A stretch of 64,000 bases of DNA from positions 62,001-126,000 of the forward strand of contig OY760195.1 of assembly GCA_963663375.1 (NCBI GenBank). The letters are read 5' to 3'. A model generated the notes under the pieces. It had not been told where the DNA came from. It ran no database searches and saw only the letters and a list, made by a program, of their open reading frames with translations. The position numbers were made by a program, and so were the translations under genes. Position 1 is the stretch's first letter; every line of letters begins with the position of its first letter. Of the stretch, positions 51,169-59,750 are shown piece by piece. Source of the stretch: JAYREN01 sp963663375. GTDB lineage: Bacteria; Acidobacteriota; Holophagae; Holophagales; Holophagaceae.

Positions 51169-52191
51169 TCATCCCTCCTGTTTCAGCGAAGTGACCTGGA
51201 AGACCCGCTTCTGGTTCGCGTTGAGCGCCACGTAGCCGTGATAGCGCGGAATGCCGTCGACGGTGAGATCCAGGGTGGCGTCGAAGCGTTTCGTCAGCGG
51301 AATGATGTCGCCCCTTTGCAGGGCCAGCACATCCCGCAGCCGCAGGGAAGTGCCCCGGATCTCGGCGGAGACCGTCATGTCGCAGCGCCTGAGGCTCTCG
51401 ATGAGGAGCTTGGCTTCCTCGAAGGTATTGGACTTCTTGTAGCCCGTGTACATCTCCTGGTCGAACTTGTTGGCCACGGGCTCCAGGATGATCGAGGGGA
51501 TGGCCAGATTGATCATGCCCACCACCGTGCCCATCTTGACCTCGAAGACCACCAGCAGCACCACCTCGTTGGGGGCCACAATCTGGATGAGCTGGGGGCT
51601 GGTTTCCCGGGCCTGGACCTTAAAATCCAGGTCGATGATGCCTCGCCAGGCCTCGCGCAGATCTTCCAGCGCCAGCTTGAGCACTCCGTCGAAGATGCTC
51701 TGTTCGATGTCGGTCATGGTGCGGATCTGTTTAAGCGCTTCACCGGGGCCACCCAGCATCTTGTCGATGATGGGGAAGACCAGCTGCGGATTGACTTCCA
51801 GGGCGAAACCACCTTCGAGGGGGCGGATGCTGATGGCGTTGAAGCAAGTGGGATCAGGCACGGAGAGCAGGAACTCCTGGTAGCTGAGCTGCTCTACGCT
51901 GACCAGGTTCACTTCGGTGATGGTGCGGAGGTAGGCGGAAAGGGAACTGGAGAAGTTGCGGGCGAAGCGGTCATGCATGAAGTGCAGAGTCCGCATCTGC
52001 TCCCGGCTCACCCGATCCGGGCGGCGGAAGTTGTAGAGGCTGACCTTCTTCTGGACCTGGGCTTTTTTTGCCTTCTGGGCGTAGCTGGCCTTTTCGGGGG
52101 CGGCGCTCGGGGCAGAGGCCGCCTTGGGTCCCTTGGTGTGGGACTTCAAAAGCGCATCAACCTCTTCCTGGCTGAGAATCTTGGCCATCAA
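51169..52191 (-). CDS. fliM: Flagellar motor switch protein FliM
   Basis: A 340-aa C-ring protein. The N-terminal CheY-P binding motif appears as LSQEEVDALL; the CheC-like middle includes NFRRPDRVSREQMRTLHFMHDRFARN, and the C-terminal SpoA domain has LRLRDVLALQRGDIIPL. The size matches FliM. Confidence 0.95.
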   Translation of the reverse strand: MMAKILSQEEVDALLKSHTKGPKAASAPSAAPEKASYAQKAKKAQVQKKVSLYNFRRPDRVSREQMRTLHFMHDRFARNFSSSLSAYLRTITEVNLVSVEQLSYQEFLLSVPDPTCFNAISIRPLEGGFALEVNPQLVFPIIDKMLGGPGEALKQIRTMTDIEQSIFDGVLKLALEDLREAWRGIIDLDFKVQARETSPQLIQIVAPNEVVLLVVFEVKMGTVVGMINLAIPSIILEPVANKFDQEMYTGYKKSNTFEEAKLLIESLRRCDMTVSAEIRGTSLRLRDVLALQRGDIIPLTKRFDATLDLTVDGIPRYHGYVALNANQKRVFQVTSLKQEG

Positions 52192-52203
52192 GACACCTGG
52201 GAA

Positions 52204-53127
52204 TCAACCTTCGATCTGTCGTTCTTTGAGCTTGCCCCGGAGGCGGAGCATGGACTTGGTATGCAATTGCGATACCCGACTCTCGGTGATGTTGAGGAGG
52301 GTGCCGATTTCCTTCATGGTGAGTTCGTCGAAATAGTAGAGCTGAACCACGAAGCGCTCCTTGGTGGGCAGCTTCTCCACGGCCCCCTTGAGCATGGTCC
52401 GCAGTTCCCGGGCTTGGAGGGTGATGTGTGGATCCTCCGCGTCGGGGTCGGGCACGAAACTGATGAGGTTCTCCCCCTCGCCGTCTTCACCCACGTCCAT
52501 GAAGGTGCCAAGGGTAACCCCCTTGAGCTCGTCCAGGGACTTGTGGAGTTCCTCCAGGGTGATGGCCAGGTGCAGGGCCACTTCTTCATCGGTGGCGGCC
52601 CGGCCCAGTTGCTGCTCCAGGAAATGGTAGGCGTTCTCTATGTCTTTCTTCTTCCGACGCAGGGAGCGGGGCACCCAGTCCAGATCCCGGAGCCCATCCA
52701 GGATGGAGCCCCGGATGCGCTGTTCCGCATAGGTCTTGAACTTGACGTTCCGACCGGGCTCGAATTTCTTGATGGCGTCCATCAGGCCCAGGATGCCGGA
52801 GTGGATGAGGTCGTCCACCTCCACATGGGAGGGCAGGCGGGCCGAGATGCGGTGGGCGATGAACTTGACCAGGGGCAGGCATTCCGTGATGAGCTGTTCC
52901 CGGTCGTTGAACAGATCCAGGTCATCGGAGAGCTCGGGTCGGGCCGGATCCAGAGCTTCCGGAGCCAGTTCCGCCAGGTCGAGGTCCAGATCTCGGGTGT
53001 CCTCGGGAAGGGGCACGGACTTCTGGTAGGCCGCTGCGGCAGCTCTTGCCGCGCCGGGCTTGAGAGCTCCCTTTACGGGCTCTGGCGGATTCGGCGCCGA
53101 AGGGACGGCCTTCTTCGTCGGACTCAT
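52204..53127 (-). CDS. fliA: Flagellar sigma factor FliA (sigma-28 type)
   Basis: A 307-aa sigma-70-family factor. Region 2 spans FIAHRISARLPSHVEVDDLIHSG and FKTYAEQRIRGSILDGLRDLDWVPRSLRR, which is the FliA/WhiG signature; region 3 has GRAATDEEVALHL; region 4 ends EIGTLLNITESRVSQLHTKSM. An unusual ~75-residue Ala/Pro- and Asp-rich N-terminal extension precedes region 2. ATG 53127 overlaps the flhG stop by 4 bp (ATGA). Confidence 0.94.
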   Translation of the reverse strand: MSPTKKAVPSAPNPPEPVKGALKPGAARAAAAAYQKSVPLPEDTRDLDLDLAELAPEALDPARPELSDDLDLFNDREQLITECLPLVKFIAHRISARLPSHVEVDDLIHSGILGLMDAIKKFEPGRNVKFKTYAEQRIRGSILDGLRDLDWVPRSLRRKKKDIENAYHFLEQQLGRAATDEEVALHLAITLEELHKSLDELKGVTLGTFMDVGEDGEGENLISFVPDPDAEDPHITLQARELRTMLKGAVEKLPTKERFVVQLYYFDELTMKEIGTLLNITESRVSQLHTKSMLRLRGKLKERQIEG

Positions 53128-53990
53128 AGCTCCCCAAGACTCAGTTGTTTCCAGAATGATGCAAAACCGTCTTTTTGTAAGGGAACCTTTTTCTTGAGCT
53201 GATCGGCGATCTGTCGGAAGGCCAGGGTGGAGGGGCTGCGGGGGAAGCGCTCCACCACGCCGCGCTGCTCCCGTACCGCCTGGAGCAGGCCGGGGTCCGA
53301 GGGCACCATGCCCAGCACCTTGAGCTCTCGGCCCAGGAACCGCTGGGTGGCGGCCTGAAGCTGCTCGATGGTCTCTTCGGCCTCGTCCTCGCCCTGGGCA
53401 TTGTTCACCAGGAGCCAGATGGGCTTCTGGGGGTCGCGGAGGTGTACCACCTTGACCATGGCGTAGGCATCCACCAGCGAGGTGGGCTCGGGCGTGGTCA
53501 CCAGCAGCACTTCCTGGGCGGCCAGCAGCAGCTTGATCACGGAATCGTGGATGCCGGCGGCGGTGTCGATCAGCATCCAGTCCGTGGTCTCGGAGACCCG
53601 CTGGAGGCCCTGGATGAGGCGCAGCTCCGCGGTGGTGTCCAGCCGCGTGAGTTCCTGGATGCCGCTGGAGGCAGGGATCACCCGGATGCCCAAGGGGCCG
53701 TCCATGATGATCTCCTCCAGCACCTTTTCGCCGCGCAGCACATGCTCGAGGGTGTGGGTGGGGGTGAGGCCCAGCAAAATGTCCAGGTTGGCCAGGCCGA
53801 AGTCCGCATCCAGCACCACTACCCGCTGGCCCGTCTGGGCCAGGGACATGGCGAGACCGGCCACCACGTTGGTTTTGCCCACGCCGCCCTTGCCGCTGGT
53901 GATGGCCATGACCCGGGAGCTGAAGAGGGTCGCCTCGGGAAGCTGCTGGCGGGCCAGGGTTCGGAGGCGAGAGGCTTGATCCATGCTCAT
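53124..53990 (-). CDS. flhG: MinD-like flagellar number regulator FlhG/FleN
   Basis: A 288-aa ParA/MinD-family ATPase. The deviant Walker A is SGKGGVGKTN at residues 33-42, then DADFGLANLDILLGL and DTAAGIHDSVIKLLLAAQEVLLVTTPEP. FlhG controls flagellar number with FlhF and restrains FleQ-type sigma-54 activators. AGGAGGTG at 5-nt spacing fixes ATG 53990. Confidence 0.93.
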   Translation of the reverse strand: MSMDQASRLRTLARQQLPEATLFSSRVMAITSGKGGVGKTNVVAGLAMSLAQTGQRVVVLDADFGLANLDILLGLTPTHTLEHVLRGEKVLEEIIMDGPLGIRVIPASSGIQELTRLDTTAELRLIQGLQRVSETTDWMLIDTAAGIHDSVIKLLLAAQEVLLVTTPEPTSLVDAYAMVKVVHLRDPQKPIWLLVNNAQGEDEAEETIEQLQAATQRFLGRELKVLGMVPSDPGLLQAVREQRGVVERFPRSPSTLAFRQIADQLKKKVPLQKDGFASFWKQLSLGEL

Positions 53991-54060
53991 GCGACACCTC
54001 CTGTGCCGCACCCCGCGGGCTTCACTTCCAGTAAAGTGGCACTTCGCTCCTGCTTCGTGC

Positions 54061-55353
54061 TCATAGAACCGCCTGTGGAACGGGGAGGATGAGGTCCGAT
54101 ACTCGGCGACTGGTGGCCAGCTCCAGATCCTGAGGCACCTCCTGACCCGTGCCCAGGTAGGAGAGGGGGCGCTTGACGCGCACCAGGGTGGAGAGGATGG
54201 GGCCGTAGGTGGAGGTCTCGTCCAGCTTGGTGAAGATGAGGCGGCTGGGTTTGAGCGGCTCGAAACGCAGGGCGATATCGGCGAGATCCTTGGGCTTGGT
54301 GGTGGCGGAGAGCACCAGATGGGTCTCCACCTCCGGCAACTCCTCCAGAAAATGCCGAAGCTGGTCCAGCACCTCGGTGTCCTTGGGGTTGTGGCCAGGG
54401 GTATCGATGAGCACCAGGGTGCGGTCCTGGTAGAAACGCAGAGCCGAGCGGAGATCCTCCACCGTGAGGGCCACGTGCAGGGGCACCTGGAGGATCTGGG
54501 CGTACTGCTGGAGCTGATCCACGGCGGCCAGGCGGAAGGTATCGAGGGTGAGCAGCGCCACCTTTTGCTTGAGTTCCAGCTTGGCGTAGGCTGCTAGCTT
54601 GGCGATGGTGGTGGTCTTGCCCACGCCGGTAGGACCCACCAGGGCCGCCACCCGCAGCTTGCCTGGGTCGAGCTGGATGGGAGAGGCTACCGGGATGAAA
54701 TTGGCGATGACCCGGCGCATGAAGATCCGCGCCCGCTCGGGATCCACCGTGTCCGCATCGCCCTCTTCGGTGAGGGCCCGCTGGGTGTATTCGCAGAGCC
54801 GCAGGGCGATCATTGGGTCTACATCGTTGGTGAGCAGGTCCCCGTAGAGTTCCAGCAGGCTGGGGGGCAGCTGCACCTGGGCGGAGGGCATGCCCTGGCG
54901 CTGGATGCGGGAAAGCAGGGCCTTCATCAGGTCTAGTTCCCGCAGGATGGTGGCATTCTTCGTCTCCTGATCCTTCAGCGCTTCAACGGCGCCCTTGATC
55001 TCCAGCAGTTCCCGTCGGAGTGGCTGAAGGTCCATGGGCGGCGGCGGGGCGGGCGCCGGTGGAGGTGCGGCGGCGGTTCGCGGAGAGGGCCGCAGCGTCA
55101 ATGGCGGTTCGGGTGCTCGATTGGCGAGGGGCGCCTTCAGGCCGTACGTGCCCCCGTTCACGGGAAGGGGCGCCTGGGGCGCAAGGTCATCCACGGCGGC
55201 GGTCACCTCGATGAGGGCATTGCCCCCCAGTCCCAAGGGGCCTTTGCCCTGCTTGGTCTTGGTGGAGAGGATGAAGGCCTCTTCGCCCATCTCCTGCTTG
55301 ATGACGGACAACGCCTCCTGCATGGAGGCGGCTTCAAAGGTCTTCACGCGCAT
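54061..55353 (-). CDS. flhF: Flagellar biosynthesis GTPase FlhF
   Basis: A 430-aa SRP-like GTPase that marks the flagellar pole. The N-terminal B domain has MRVKTFEAASMQEALSVIKQEMGEEAFILSTK, then a Pro-rich linker (about 85-110), and the NG domain has GPTGVGKTTTIAKLAAYA near residue 237, DTFRLAAVDQLQQYA and DTPGHNPKD. The size and domains are typical. Confidence 0.95.
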   Translation of the reverse strand: MRVKTFEAASMQEALSVIKQEMGEEAFILSTKTKQGKGPLGLGGNALIEVTAAVDDLAPQAPLPVNGGTYGLKAPLANRAPEPPLTLRPSPRTAAAPPPAPAPPPPMDLQPLRRELLEIKGAVEALKDQETKNATILRELDLMKALLSRIQRQGMPSAQVQLPPSLLELYGDLLTNDVDPMIALRLCEYTQRALTEEGDADTVDPERARIFMRRVIANFIPVASPIQLDPGKLRVAALVGPTGVGKTTTIAKLAAYAKLELKQKVALLTLDTFRLAAVDQLQQYAQILQVPLHVALTVEDLRSALRFYQDRTLVLIDTPGHNPKDTEVLDQLRHFLEELPEVETHLVLSATTKPKDLADIALRFEPLKPSRLIFTKLDETSTYGPILSTLVRVKRPLSYLGTGQEVPQDLELATSRRVSDLILPVPQAVL

Positions 55354-55390
55354 GGGTCACCCAGGGGGAGTATTCCAAAAGAAAAACCGT

Positions 55391-55490
55391 CCACGGATAC
55401 ACACGGATACACACGGATGGGATCTCTTGAATTCATCGCGCCCTTCCTCTTCCTGTTTTTTTATCCGTGTTCATCTGTGTTCATCCGTGG
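55391..55490. repeat. Imperfect 28-bp inverted repeat between flhA and flhF
   Basis: The left arm 55391-55418 consists of CCACGGAT followed by two ACACGGAT-type units; the right arm 55463-55490 is ATCCGTGTTCATCTGTGTTCATCCGTGG. The arms pair at 23 of 28 positions around a 44-nt AT-richer loop. Short CGGAT/ATCCG iterations like these are known as dispersed intergenic repeats in several bacterial groups. Confidence 0.65.
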
Positions 55491-55502
55491 AAAAACTTCT
55501 TT

Positions 55503-57596
55503 TTAAGTGACCGTCCCCAGGTTGACCACCCGCACATCCGTGGGGATCTCCGAGTGGCTCAGGACGACGAGGTGGGGCAGGGTGCGCTCCAGGAGGCGCC
55601 GGAGGTGGGGGCGCACCACGGGGTTGGTGAGGAGCACGGGCTGGGCGCCCGGCAGGAGTTCTGCGATGCCCGAGGCGATGCGATTGAGCAGTTCCTGGAT
55701 GCGGGTGGGCTCCATGGCCAGGAAACTGCCCCGGTCCGTGGATTCGATCCCACCCTGGAGGGTCTGCTCGAGCTGGGGATCCAGCACCAGCACGCCCAGC
55801 TCGTTGTTCTCGCTCAGGTGAGGGCTGGTGAGAGCCCGTCCCAGGTGCTGCCGCACGTATTCCGTAAGCATGAGCGGGTCGCGGGTGATGACCGCCGCAT
55901 CGGCGGTGGTCTCCAGGATGCGCCCCAGATCGCGGATGGAAACCCGCTCCCGGAGCAGGTTCTGGAGCACCTTCTGGAGGGCGTTGATGGGCACCACGTT
56001 GGGCACCAGTTCTTCCACCAGGCGGGGGTTCTGCTCCTTGAGGGCATCGAGGAGGTTCTGCACCTCGGGGCGTCCCAGGAGTTCCGGGGCCTGCTGCTTG
56101 ACCACTTCCGAGAGATGGGTGGTGAGCACGGTGGCGCCGTCCACCACGGTATAGCCCAGGAGTTGCGCCCGGTCCCTTTGGTTTTCCTTGATCCAGTAGG
56201 CAGGCAGGCCGAAGGCCGGTTCGGTGGTGGCGGTGCCTTCAATCTCCTCCGTGGCCGTGCCGGGGTTCATGGCCAGGAACATGCCGGGCAGGACATCGCC
56301 CCGGGTCACCTCCTCGCCACGGAGGAGCAGCCGATAGGTGTTGGCGGGGAGCTGAAGGTTGTCGCGGATGCGGATGGGGGGCACCACGATGCCCAGTTCC
56401 TGGGCCATCTGGCGGCGCAGGGCCTTGATGCGCTCCAGCACCGTGCCCCCTTGGGCCGCGTCCAGCAGGGGAATCAGGCCGTAGCCCACCTCGAGGCCGA
56501 GGGGGTCCACCTTGAGCAGGGTTTCCACCCGCTCGGGGCCCTCGGCGGGTTTGAGCTTCTCCTTGGCTTCCTCCAGGGCCTTCTCTGCCTTGCTCCGGTC
56601 GCCGAGCTTCCAGGAGGCATAGGCCATGACGCCAAAGAGCAGACTCATGAACCAGAAGGGCACCAGGGGCAGGCCCGGCGCGACGCCAAAGAGCAGCAAC
56701 ACCACGGCGGCGATGGCGAGGGGTTTGGGGTTGCTGCCCATCTGACCGATGACCTCGGTGCCGAGGTTGAGGGACTCGCTGCCGCTGCGGGTGGTCAGGA
56801 TGGCGCCGCCCACGCTGATGAGCAGGCTGGGGATGGCCGTTACCAGGCCATCGCCCACGGTCAGCAGGGTGAAGGTCTGCATGGCCTGAATGACGGGCAG
56901 ATCGTACTTCACGACGCCGATGATGATGCCGGCCACGATATTGACCACCAGGATGATCAGGGCCGCGATGGAATCCCGCTGGGTGAACTTCACCGCACCG
57001 TCCATGGCCCCGTAGAAGTTGGCCTCCTCGGTGAGGTCCTTGCGCCGCTTGCGGGCCTCGTGCTCGTCGATGTAGCCCGCGTTCAGGTCCGCGTCGATGG
57101 CCATCTGCTTGCCGGGCATGGCGTCCAGGGTGAATCGGGCCGTCACCTCGGCGATGCGCCCCGCGCCATGGTTGATCACGATGAACTGGATGGCCAACAG
57201 GATGAGGAAGACCACCAGGCCGATGACGTAGTTGCCGCCCACCACCACTTCGCCGAAGCCCCTGATCATGTGGCCCGCCGCATCGGGACCCTGCTCGCCA
57301 CCGAAGAGCAGGATGCGCCGGGTGGCGGCCACATTCAGGCTCAGGCGGAAGAGGGTCACCATCAGCAGGATCGAAGGGTAGGCGTTGAACTCCTGGGGAC
57401 GGGGCACATACATGCCGACCATGAGGATCAGCAGCGACAGGGTGATGTTCAGCACGATCATCATGTCCAGCGCGATCGCTGGCATCGGCATGATCATCAC
57501 CACCATCACGATGACCACGAAAATGGGGGCAGCCAGATCCGCCCGCTTGGACAAGCGGGTGAAATACGGCAATAGACGATCCAAGAAGGTCAGCAT
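55503..57596 (-). CDS. flhA: Flagellar type III export gate protein FlhA
   Basis: A 697-aa membrane protein. Eight hydrophobic helices occupy about residues 12-330, with the FHIPEP region FRLSLNVAATRRILL and the cytoplasmic loop ARFTLDAMPGKQMAIDADLNAG; the C-terminal FlhA_C domain binds chaperone-cargo and FliJ (LAMNPGTATEEIEG, GRPEVQNLLD). It is the first gene of block 2. Confidence 0.96.
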   Translation of the reverse strand: MLTFLDRLLPYFTRLSKRADLAAPIFVVIVMVVMIMPMPAIALDMMIVLNITLSLLILMVGMYVPRPQEFNAYPSILLMVTLFRLSLNVAATRRILLFGGEQGPDAAGHMIRGFGEVVVGGNYVIGLVVFLILLAIQFIVINHGAGRIAEVTARFTLDAMPGKQMAIDADLNAGYIDEHEARKRRKDLTEEANFYGAMDGAVKFTQRDSIAALIILVVNIVAGIIIGVVKYDLPVIQAMQTFTLLTVGDGLVTAIPSLLISVGGAILTTRSGSESLNLGTEVIGQMGSNPKPLAIAAVVLLLFGVAPGLPLVPFWFMSLLFGVMAYASWKLGDRSKAEKALEEAKEKLKPAEGPERVETLLKVDPLGLEVGYGLIPLLDAAQGGTVLERIKALRRQMAQELGIVVPPIRIRDNLQLPANTYRLLLRGEEVTRGDVLPGMFLAMNPGTATEEIEGTATTEPAFGLPAYWIKENQRDRAQLLGYTVVDGATVLTTHLSEVVKQQAPELLGRPEVQNLLDALKEQNPRLVEELVPNVVPINALQKVLQNLLRERVSIRDLGRILETTADAAVITRDPLMLTEYVRQHLGRALTSPHLSENNELGVLVLDPQLEQTLQGGIESTDRGSFLAMEPTRIQELLNRIASGIAELLPGAQPVLLTNPVVRPHLRRLLERTLPHLVVLSHSEIPTDVRVVNLGTVT

Positions 57597-57617
57597 TCTG
57601 ACACCCGCCAGGCGGAG

Positions 57618-57633
57618 GGCGAAAGGGATGCCA
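57618..57633 (-). promoter_or_regulatory. Candidate sigma-54 promoter for flhA operon
   Basis: On the minus strand TGGCATCCCTTTCGCC keeps TGGCA and the -12 GC at the correct spacing (13 between GG and C), one T of the TTGC is C. The start of transcription would be only about 11 nt before the ATG, which weakens it. Confidence 0.4.
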
Positions 57634-57693
57634 GAGGACCGAGATGGGCGGGAATCCTTGAATTTTCCGCCAAGGGCGGGCTATTTATAGGCC

Positions 57694-59493
57694 CTAAAGA
57701 CCCTTCGGGGCCGCGATGTCCAGCCAGGCGAACCACAGGGGGTGGGCCTGCTTGTACCAGCGGAGGATCTCCAGCAGCTTGACCTGGGAGGCGGGAGGAA
57801 TGACCTCGGGGGGAATGCGGTCGAAGTGGATTAGGATGTGATCCTGCTGGGGGAATTCAAGGGCCTCGGAACAGAGGGTCTGGAGTTCGTTGCGGATCCG
57901 CCCGGAGTCGGAGATTCGAACGGGTCGGTGCTGGTAGTCCTCGCCCCCCATGAATCGACTGAGCAGGGGATTGAACACAAGCCAGCTCTGCTCCAGAGTC
58001 TCCATCATCCGCAGGGTGAAGGTGATCCGCTTATCGCCCCGGGAACTGGCCAGCCTCACCGTCACCTTGTAGAGCCCAGGCTCCACTTCTTCCACGCCGG
58101 GCGCCCCTGAATAGGGGTCGGGGCACATGTAGCCCGATACGGCCAGCACATCCCACTTCTTTTCGGGGAAGAAATCACCGGCTTTGAGCAGGGGATTGTG
58201 CAGCGGAATGCCGGCCTCGCGGGCATCTTCGATCATTACTCCGAACCGCCTTTCGGTGGCCGGATCGATCTCGCGGTCGAGCACCTGGCCCAGGCGATCC
58301 GCGAAATCCTCCGCTTCGGGGTTCAGTCCCATCACCAGACGTTCCCGGTCGTAGGGCACCTCGAAGGTGGAGGTGAAGGGTGTGATGTAGGCCTCAAGGC
58401 CCAGCATGGGGGCCAGGCTGGTGGCCTGGATGGCCTCTGCCGAGGCGGCATAGCCATCGCACAGGAACAGGTGGCGCACCCCATCCTGCTCGTAGGGGCC
58501 GATGCAAAAGGTCGGGGCGTAGGTGCCCGATTCGGTGAAGACATTCATGCCCGTGGGCAGCACGAAGTCGTCTCCGACGATGTGGGCCCCGAGATCCGTC
58601 CACTCCCGCCACAGACTGCTGATGCGCATTTCCCGACTCTTGCCACCCAGGGTCCAGATGTGGACGTTCTCCGGGGCGATGTCGGGGTAGGTCATGCGAA
58701 TGGCCCGCATCACCAGGGCCCGAGGGGTGCGGAAGGACAGTTGGATCGATTCGTCGGCAGCCTTTTCGGCCACTTCCCGGGGGAGGAAGAGGTTCCCCAT
58801 GTAGCCTTCGTACGGGCGAGTGATCGCCAGGGGCTGGTCGAAGAGATGCAGGATGGTCATCGGGCCCGTTTCGGCCCCCTTGGAGAAGCGGGAGGTATTT
58901 TCCAGGGTATCGATGGCCGCACCCCAGACCGTGATGCCCGCGGCCCGGATATCCCGGTAGAACTCGTCCCAGCCGTAGTCGTCGTGATTGAGAAGGCGCA
59001 CGACCTTGCGGTCGAGCCAGCGGGCCACCGAAGGGCGCGCGTAGACGCGGCCGAAGCCAAGCTGGGGGTTGGAACCCATCTCAGGGGTTTCCCCGGCCTT
59101 GGGCATCAGCCCCTCGCCCATGCAGACCATGATGGCGTGGTTCTCGGGGAGCTGGCGCGACAGGTACCACAGGCTCTCGCTCATGGCGTAAGCCGAAATC
59201 GCATCGGCCTCCTTCTTGGCCTGGTTGAGGCCGGACTTGTCCAGCCCCTTGCCCGCGCCGTAGCGGCCGAACAGCTTGGTCCCCAGGGATGTCACCGCCC
59301 CGGTCACGGCGAATAGCCGCTCCATGGCGCCATCCATGAATGAGATGTCGGCGGTGAACTCCTTGGCGGGCTCCCCGCGGACCCAGGTGATTTCGACATT
59401 TTCCAGCCAGAGGTGGAAGCGGCCAAGGATGGGACGGGCGTCGAAGGCCCACTGGGCGATCAGATCGCGCGTCTCTCGGGCTGAAGCAACCAC
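57694..59493 (-). CDS. Large cytoplasmic protein of unrecognised family
   Basis: A 599-aa soluble-looking protein with no signal peptide or membrane segment. Visible blocks include LWLENVEITWVRGEPAKEFTADISFMDG, HDDYGWDEFYRDIRAAGITVWGAAIDTLE, LFDQPLAITRPYEGYMGNLFLPREV, GGKSREMRISSLWREWTDLGAH and LAVSGYMCPDPYSGAPGVEEVEPGLYKVTVRL. I cannot match these to a named family. GTG 59493 is preceded by AAGGAGA at 7 nt; reading could extend to ATG 59622. It is upstream of and on the same strand as flhA but separated by 97 bp. Confidence 0.7.
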   Translation of the reverse strand: MVASARETRDLIAQWAFDARPILGRFHLWLENVEITWVRGEPAKEFTADISFMDGAMERLFAVTGAVTSLGTKLFGRYGAGKGLDKSGLNQAKKEADAISAYAMSESLWYLSRQLPENHAIMVCMGEGLMPKAGETPEMGSNPQLGFGRVYARPSVARWLDRKVVRLLNHDDYGWDEFYRDIRAAGITVWGAAIDTLENTSRFSKGAETGPMTILHLFDQPLAITRPYEGYMGNLFLPREVAEKAADESIQLSFRTPRALVMRAIRMTYPDIAPENVHIWTLGGKSREMRISSLWREWTDLGAHIVGDDFVLPTGMNVFTESGTYAPTFCIGPYEQDGVRHLFLCDGYAASAEAIQATSLAPMLGLEAYITPFTSTFEVPYDRERLVMGLNPEAEDFADRLGQVLDREIDPATERRFGVMIEDAREAGIPLHNPLLKAGDFFPEKKWDVLAVSGYMCPDPYSGAPGVEEVEPGLYKVTVRLASSRGDKRITFTLRMMETLEQSWLVFNPLLSRFMGGEDYQHRPVRISDSGRIRNELQTLCSEALEFPQQDHILIHFDRIPPEVIPPASQVKLLEILRWYKQAHPLWFAWLDIAAPKGL

Positions 59494-59705
59494 GGCAGTC
59501 TCCTTACTCGTCGAATCAAAAGTCCTGGCCTGCACCGCCTTGGATTTTCGTCCCGGGGCTGATTCATTGTAATCAATGCGACCGCCCCAGGAAAAAAACT
59601 GGGCATCCGTCACGGTGTGCACCCCTCAGGAGGGCTGGCGCCGCCATCTTCCTGCAGCCGATCGCCAAGTCCTGAGTACGCGATCTTGCCTATGGAGAAA
59701 TGGAG

Positions 59706-59729
59706 AAGGGGCGCCCTGGGGCACCCCTT
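59706..59729 (-). terminator. Hairpin after the PAD-like gene
   Basis: A 10-bp stem on the minus strand AAGGGGTGCC/GGCGCCCCTT (one G-U) with a 4-nt loop, 22 nt after the stop codon. There is no strong U run, so efficiency is uncertain. Confidence 0.5.
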
Positions 59730-59750
59730 CCGGCACGGACAGCCGCCCCG

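Noticed and set aside
51091..53202. A 703-codon open frame antisense to fliM, fliA and part of flhG
   Set aside because: It crosses three conserved genes in their shadow and shows no motif.
55467..57575. A 702-codon open frame antisense to flhA
   Set aside because: Shadow of FlhA; His/Asp/Gly-rich with no family pattern.
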